A stretch of 9,845 nucleotides of DNA from Bacteroidota bacterium (GTDB lineage Bacteria > Bacteroidota > Ignavibacteria > Ignavibacteriales > Ignavibacteriaceae), in contig JAUZPC010000078.1 in the NCBI GenBank assembly GCA_030706105.1, positions 1-9,845 of the forward strand, given 5' to 3'. The notes under the pieces are model-generated. The model worked only from the letters and a program-made list of their open reading frames with translations, searched no databases and had not been told where the DNA came from. The position numbers and the translations under genes were made by a program. Position 1 is the first letter of the stretch, and each line of letters opens with the position of its first letter. Shown here one piece after another: positions 5,613 to 9,845 of this stretch.

Positions 5613-7595
5613 ATGGATAAAAGCATAGTTACTACAATTCGAGATAATTGTAAGAGATGTTACTCTTGTATTAGAGAATGTCCCGCCAAAGCAATTAAAG
5701 TAATTAATGGCCAGGCGGCTGTTATACAAGAAAGATGTATAGCGTGCGGACATTGTGTTAAGGTCTGCTCGCAGCACGGTAAATATGTTTTAAGCGATAA
5801 AGATCGGGTATATAACGATTTATTGCCGAATAATAAAACTATTGCTATTATAGCTCCTTCTTTTGCAGCATCCTTTGGAGACTATTCTGATAAAGTACCT
5901 GCTGCTTTAAGAGCATTGGGTTTTGTTCAGGCTGTGGAAACAGCATTCGGGGCAGATTTAGTAAGCAGTCTCTATCTTGAAGAATTTCAATCGGAAAACA
6001 GAACTACTATCATTAGTTCAAGTTGTCCGGCGGTTGTCAGCTATATTGAAAAATATCAAAAAGATCTTGTCCCCAACTTAGCAAAAGTTGTTTCTCCAAT
6101 GATTGCTATAGGCAGGTATTTAAAGTCCACGCTGGGTAGTGATATCAATATAGTTTTTATTGGACCATGCATAGCAAAGAAAAAGGAAGCTCTTGAAGTA
6201 GGGAACGGCCTTATTGACGGTGTTTTAACATTTGCTGAAATAAAAGATTTATTTGTACTTAAGAATATTAGCCTGCATAATTTGCCTGTGGAGGAATTTG
6301 ATCCGCCTCATGCTTATTTAGGTCGTTCATATCCACTTGCCGGCGGGCTGCTTAAAACAGCAAATATTTCCGGTGATATTCTTGAAAAGGAAATAATTGT
6401 TGTTGAAGGTAAAAAACAGGTTATTGAAATTATTGATGAAATTGCCAACAGCCATATCAATGCTAAGTTTGTGGATATTCTTTTCTGTGAAGGCTGCATT
6501 AGCGGACCGGCAATTGATAGTGACCTAAATTATTACAGCAGACGTGAAAAAGTTATCAAGCATATTGAACATAAAATTCATTCTCTGGATAAACAGGTAT
6601 GGAAAAGTAATTTATATAACTGCCGCAACTTAGATCTTAGCAGAACTTTTGAAGAAAATAGCCAGAGAATACCTAACCCCTCAGAAGAGAGGATTAAGGA
6701 AATTTTGGAAGAGACAAATAAATATTCTCCTAAAGATATTCTCGATTGCGGGGCATGCGGTTATAGTACATGCAGAGAATTTGCTGTTGCAGTAAGTAAA
6801 GAATTTGCAGAAAGAGAAATGTGCCTGCCGTATCTAATTGATAAACTTGGTAAGGCATATAATGATCTTAAAAATACGCAAGAACAGCTTCAGTCTGCTG
6901 AAAAGTTGGCCTCAATAGGGCAATTGGCAGCGGGGGTTGCTCATGAGATAAATAATCCGCTCGGCACTATTTTACTATATTCATCTATGTTAAAACAGGA
7001 AGCTGATGAATTAGACAATGAGCAGTATTCTGAGGACCTTTCTTTAATTGTTGAGGAGACTAACCGCTGTAAAAATATTGTAGCTAACCTGCTAAATTTT
7101 GCAAGACAGGGCAAGCTTAATATTTCAGAAGTTAATGTCGGTCCGCTGATTCATAAAATTTTACGTCAGCTAAAAGTAAATCCTAATTACAAAAATATTA
7201 CCTTTAATTTTGAGAAGAATGGACAGGAGTGTATTATTTATGGCGATGCTGACCAGCTTCAGCAGGTTTTATTGAATATAATTGGTAATGCTTGCGAGGC
7301 TATGGAGGATTGCGAAGAAAAGATACTTTCTATAAACAAATATTTTGAAGAGGATGATGTAATTATCGAGATTACAGATACCGGTAGTGGTATTGAAAAA
7401 GAAAATTTCAATAAAGTTTTTACTCCCTTTTTTACCACAAAAAAAATGGGTAAAGGTACGGGTCTCGGCTTGGCTATAGCATACGGAATTATTAAGATGC
7501 ATAAAGGCCATATTACCTTTACAAGTGAAGTAGGGAAGGGCACAAAATTTAAAGTGAAATTACCCAAAAATTTAAGTTTAACAAATAATAATTGA
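5613..7595 (+). CDS. HydS-like [FeFe]-hydrogenase-domain sensor histidine kinase
   Basis: A 660-residue soluble sensor kinase with no membrane segment. Domains in order: 2x[4Fe-4S] ferredoxin (C13/16/19/23 and C42/45/48/52); an Fe-hydrogenase large-subunit-like domain (about 75-330); a four-Cys Fe-S domain (C379, C382, C387, C404; CGACGYSTC motif); a short coiled linker (411-433); a dimerisation/phosphoacceptor helix with H444 in GVAHEINNPL; and an HATPase domain with N555/N559, DTGSGI (589-594) and GKGTGLGLA (613-621). Putative H-cluster ligands are C138, C186, C292 and C295. However, the proton-shuttle Cys is Ser (S137), the L2 Met is Gly (G184), and L3 is the shorter CEGCISGP instead of C-x3-C. 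These changes fit sensory group-C hydrogenases rather than catalysts. It probably senses H2 or redox state and autophosphorylates; the ligand is inferred. The ATG at 5613 has a poor ribosome binding site but gives the expected N-terminus. Confidence 0.93.
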   Translation: MDKSIVTTIRDNCKRCYSCIRECPAKAIKVINGQAAVIQERCIACGHCVKVCSQHGKYVLSDKDRVYNDLLPNNKTIAIIAPSFAASFGDYSDKVPAALRALGFVQAVETAFGADLVSSLYLEEFQSENRTTIISSSCPAVVSYIEKYQKDLVPNLAKVVSPMIAIGRYLKSTLGSDINIVFIGPCIAKKKEALEVGNGLIDGVLTFAEIKDLFVLKNISLHNLPVEEFDPPHAYLGRSYPLAGGLLKTANISGDILEKEIIVVEGKKQVIEIIDEIANSHINAKFVDILFCEGCISGPAIDSDLNYYSRREKVIKHIEHKIHSLDKQVWKSNLYNCRNLDLSRTFEENSQRIPNPSEERIKEILEETNKYSPKDILDCGACGYSTCREFAVAVSKEFAEREMCLPYLIDKLGKAYNDLKNTQEQLQSAEKLASIGQLAAGVAHEINNPLGTILLYSSMLKQEADELDNEQYSEDLSLIVEETNRCKNIVANLLNFARQGKLNISEVNVGPLIHKILRQLKVNPNYKNITFNFEKNGQECIIYGDADQLQQVLLNIIGNACEAMEDCEEKILSINKYFEEDDVIIEITDTGSGIEKENFNKVFTPFFTTKKMGKGTGLGLAIAYGIIKMHKGHITFTSEVGKGTKFKVKLPKNLSLTNNN

Positions 7596-7616
7596 GTTAA
7601 AGGAGCGCTTAGAATA

Positions 7617-8021
7617 ATGAACGAACAAAAGAAAATTTTGCTTGTTGATGATGATGAAGACTTATTAGAGCAACATAAGATGCTTTTAGAATCAAAAGGT
7701 TATGCTGTTCTTACTGCCAATAATTCGGCTTTAGGATTTGAGCTATTTAAAAACGAACGTCCTGATGCTGCTGTTCTTGACCTTATAATGGAAGAACATG
7801 ATTCAGGTTTTGTCTTATCATACAAAATTAAAAAAGATTCTTATGGTAAAAACATTCCTGTGTTTGTGTTAACTTCCGCTACTTATGTTACAGGGTTTAA
7901 GTTTGAAGCTTCTACAGAAGAAGAAAAAGAATGGATTAAATGTGATGAAATTATTAATAAACCTATTAATATTGAAGAACTGACTCAAAAGTTGGAACAT
8001 TATTTCGCTTTGTCCAAATAG
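7617..8021 (+). CDS. Receiver-only response regulator, partner of the hydrogenase-like kinase
   Basis: A 134-residue CheY-like receiver domain. The acidic pocket is D11/D12, the phosphoacceptor is D55 (VLDLIME), the switch residues are T86/S87 (LTSA) and the conserved lysine is K115 (NKP). There is no DNA-binding or enzymatic output domain and no room for one; the protein ends 19 residues after the lysine. A stretch rich in Glu and Lys (about 99-107) sits before the last strand. The gene starts 21 bases after the kinase stop, with AAAGGAG at 7599-7605 about 11 bases from the ATG, so the pair is surely co-transcribed. The likely job is to accept phosphate from H444 of the kinase and act by binding another protein or as a relay; the target is not in this window. 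Confidence 0.92.
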   Translation: MNEQKKILLVDDDEDLLEQHKMLLESKGYAVLTANNSALGFELFKNERPDAAVLDLIMEEHDSGFVLSYKIKKDSYGKNIPVFVLTSATYVTGFKFEASTEEEKEWIKCDEIINKPINIEELTQKLEHYFALSK

Positions 8022-8037
8022 AATATTCTTTAAATTT

Positions 8038-8071
8038 AAAAAGCCCTTCAAATATATTGAAGGGCTTTTTT
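8038..8071. terminator. Bidirectional intrinsic terminator between convergent genes
   Basis: A perfect stem, GCCCTTCAA (8043-8051) with TTGAAGGGC (8057-8065) and loop ATATA, is extended by flanking A5 and T6 tracts. Reading rightward it ends in TTTTTTATTTT after the response regulator; reading leftward it gives a T5 tract after argS. It serves both transcripts. Confidence 0.93.
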
Positions 8072-8091
8072 ATTTTAGTTATAATCGTGTC

Positions 8092-9720
8092 TTACATTCT
8101 ATCCGGTGCGGATACTCCAAGAATGGTTAAGCCATTCTTAATTACTATCTTTACGGCAATAATTAAAGCAATCCGGGCTTCGGACAACTCTTTCTCAACT
8201 CCCAATACTCGGCAAAATGTGTAGAATCTATGAAAACCGGTTGCAAGGTTTTCTAAATAGTTACAAATTCTATGTGGTTCGCATAAGCTTGCAGCTATCT
8301 CAATTTCTTCCTCAAATTTGTAAAGAAGCTTAAGTAATTGTTGCTCTTCATTAGTCTTTAATAAATCCAAATGCTCATATGAAGGAGCTAATATTACTTT
8401 TTCTGCCAAATTAAGAACGGAACAGATCCTTGCAAGTGCATATTGAAGATAAAATACCGGATTCTCGTCACTTTGTTTCTTGGCCAATGAAAGATCAAAA
8501 TTCATATGTGAAGATATGTCACGCATGTTAAAGAAGTATCTTACAACGTCTTTACCGACTTCTTCAATTAGCTGATCTAAGGTTATGTAGTTTGCTTTTC
8601 TGGTGGACATTTTAACAATCTCACCATCTTCCAATATTGTTACAAACTGATGTATAAGAACTTTAACCTTATTTATATCATAGCCCATCTCCTGCAAGCC
8701 TATTTTGACATCAGGGTAAGTGTCGTTATGGTCTGAGCCAAACACATCAATTATCAAATCATAATTACGTTCAAATTTTGTTATATGATACGCAATATCC
8801 GGCAGGCGGTATGTTGGTTCTCCGGTAGCTTTAACAATTACTTTATCATTTTCTTTACCGAACTCAGTGAACTTAAACCATACAGCGCCGTCTTTTTCAT
8901 ATATAAGATTTTTATCTCCAAATGCTTTAAGAAGAGCTTTTATTTTCCCTTCTTTGTATAAAGAGTCTTCATTATAAAAAAGATTATGGATTACATTTAA
9001 TGATTCCAGGGTATTCTTGATATCTTTGAAGATAACTTCTTCCGCTTTGGCTTTAAATATTCCTTCGGCAGTTTCATCTCGTAATGAGTCCTGCTTCTCG
9101 TCAATTAATTCCTGAGCAATTTCTTTGATATATTCACCCTGATAATGAGTATCTGGGAGTTCTACATCATCGCCTAAAATTTGCAGATAGCGATATTTGA
9201 CCGATTCGCCCAATACCCTCATTTGACGGCCGGCATTATTAAAATAATACTCACGGTCAACTTTATAACCGGTCCATTCAAGTATATTAGCTACAGTATC
9301 ACCCAATATCGCATTTCTTCCGTGGCCAACAGTAAGCGGACCTGTAGGATTTGCTGAAACGAATTCAACGTTGGCTGTCTTGCCCGTGTTAATATCTGAT
9401 TTACCAAAATTATCAACTTTAGAGCTTATCTCTTTAACAATTCCGGGAATGTAAGCGGGATTAAAAAAGAAATTAATAAAGCCGGGGCCTGCAATTTCAA
9501 TTTTTTCAATTACATTTTTATCTAATTCAAATGCATCTATAATCTCTTGTGCAATTATTCTCGGATTTTTTTTGAGCTCTTTTGTAAGGAGCATAGCTGC
9601 ATTAGTTGAATAGTCTCCAAATGATTCTACTTTAGGTACTTCAAAAGAGAGGCTTACATTTTTAAGGCCGGGGTACTTTTCAGATGCCTTTGCAAATAAG
9701 TTATAAAGATATTTTTTCAA
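8092..9720 (-). CDS. argS: Arginyl-tRNA synthetase
   Basis: A 542-residue class I synthetase that charges tRNA-Arg with arginine in the cytoplasm, close to the usual 550-residue bacterial length. The N-terminal Add1 domain (about 1-110, with SFGDYSTNAAM) precedes the catalytic core: the HIGH-like motif within ANPTGPLTVGHGRNA (123-137), where the first His is Thr (T130); the GSDHNDTYP segment (328-336); and the KMSK-like KMSTRK (370-375). The C-terminal DALR anticodon-binding domain (about 425-542) ends in the family-typical VSAPDRM. The start is TTG at 9720, because no ATG occurs until codon 43, well inside the Add1 domain. A weak GGAATAG lies just upstream. It begins two bases after the stop of the preceding gene, so the two are co-transcribed. 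Housekeeping gene, unrelated to the hydrogenase cluster. Confidence 0.96.
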   Translation of the reverse strand: MKKYLYNLFAKASEKYPGLKNVSLSFEVPKVESFGDYSTNAAMLLTKELKKNPRIIAQEIIDAFELDKNVIEKIEIAGPGFINFFFNPAYIPGIVKEISSKVDNFGKSDINTGKTANVEFVSANPTGPLTVGHGRNAILGDTVANILEWTGYKVDREYYFNNAGRQMRVLGESVKYRYLQILGDDVELPDTHYQGEYIKEIAQELIDEKQDSLRDETAEGIFKAKAEEVIFKDIKNTLESLNVIHNLFYNEDSLYKEGKIKALLKAFGDKNLIYEKDGAVWFKFTEFGKENDKVIVKATGEPTYRLPDIAYHITKFERNYDLIIDVFGSDHNDTYPDVKIGLQEMGYDINKVKVLIHQFVTILEDGEIVKMSTRKANYITLDQLIEEVGKDVVRYFFNMRDISSHMNFDLSLAKKQSDENPVFYLQYALARICSVLNLAEKVILAPSYEHLDLLKTNEEQQLLKLLYKFEEEIEIAASLCEPHRICNYLENLATGFHRFYTFCRVLGVEKELSEARIALIIAVKIVIKNGLTILGVSAPDRM

Positions 9721-9722
9721 TT

Positions 9723-9845
9723 CTATTCCGACTCTTTTTCAGTAGTTTTGTCAGTTTTTTTCTTTGCCGCTGTTTTCCTTACAGGAGTTTTTCTGACCTT
9801 CTTTTCCGGGACATCAATTTCCTTTACAGGTTCCGGTTCAACTTC
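9723..9845 (-). CDS. Unidentified protein, C-terminal Lys/Glu-rich tail only
   Basis: The last 40 codons of a minus-strand gene run from the window edge to a TAG stop at 9725-9723. The tail begins EVEPEPVKEIDV and ends in a run rich in Lys, Thr and Glu (RKTAAKKKTDKTTEKESE). It is low-complexity and probably disordered. Such tails occur on penicillin-binding proteins, histone-like proteins and translation factors, so the product cannot be named. The two-base gap to the argS TTG implies one operon. That it is a real coding end is supported by the frame being open over the whole available length and by its spacing to argS. Confidence 0.65.
   Translation of the reverse strand, partial: EVEPEPVKEIDVPEKKVRKTPVRKTAAKKKTDKTTEKESE

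Noticed and set aside
1..9845. CRISPR array, tRNA or rRNA genes, prophage or transposase genes
   Set aside because: No regularly spaced repeats, no tRNA cloverleaf or rRNA-like segments, and no integrase or transposase coding sequence were seen.

Overview
This window looks like chromosome from a low-GC, strictly anaerobic, fermentative bacterium. Its core is a trimeric [FeFe]-hydrogenase operon (hydC-hydB-hydA, + strand, 1053-5268). A soluble hydrogenase-like sensor histidine kinase (5613-7595) and a receiver-only response regulator (7617-8021) follow on the same strand. The arginyl-tRNA synthetase gene argS (8092-9720) converges from the minus strand. The gene content would suit several anaerobic lineages; Clostridia and Elusimicrobiota (Endomicrobium/Elusimicrobium-like) are my guesses, and nothing in the window proves the taxon.

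Layout: 1-146 is the N-terminus of a secreted protein on the minus strand. 147-1052 is a long intergenic stretch with several dyads, a 120-bp imperfect palindrome whose outer arms pair at 14 of 15 positions, a possible decayed reading frame, and a sigma-54-like promoter just before hydC. The hyd genes are tightly packed (4-nt overlap, then a 29-nt gap). After hydA comes a 344-nt gap with a strong 14-bp hairpin and a weak sigma-70-like promoter, so the sensor kinase pair may be a separate transcription unit. A near-perfect bidirectional terminator (8038-8071) separates the regulator from argS. argS starts with TTG two bases after the stop of an upstream gene that has a Lys/Glu-rich tail and runs off the window.

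How it works together: HydC (NuoE-like), HydB (NuoF-like, FMN/NADH) and HydA (H-cluster plus ferredoxin domains) match the family of NADH- and ferredoxin-linked, electron-bifurcating hydrogenases. The sensor protein keeps four cysteines that could hold an H-cluster, but the proton-shuttle cysteine is Ser, and the domain is fused to an Fe-S domain and a histidine kinase. The simplest inference is that H2 or redox state is read by this degenerate hydrogenase and passed by phosphotransfer to the receiver protein, possibly to adjust hydrogenase expression. The receiver has no DNA-binding domain, so the output step is not visible here. No maturation genes (hydE, hydF, hydG) are present in the window.
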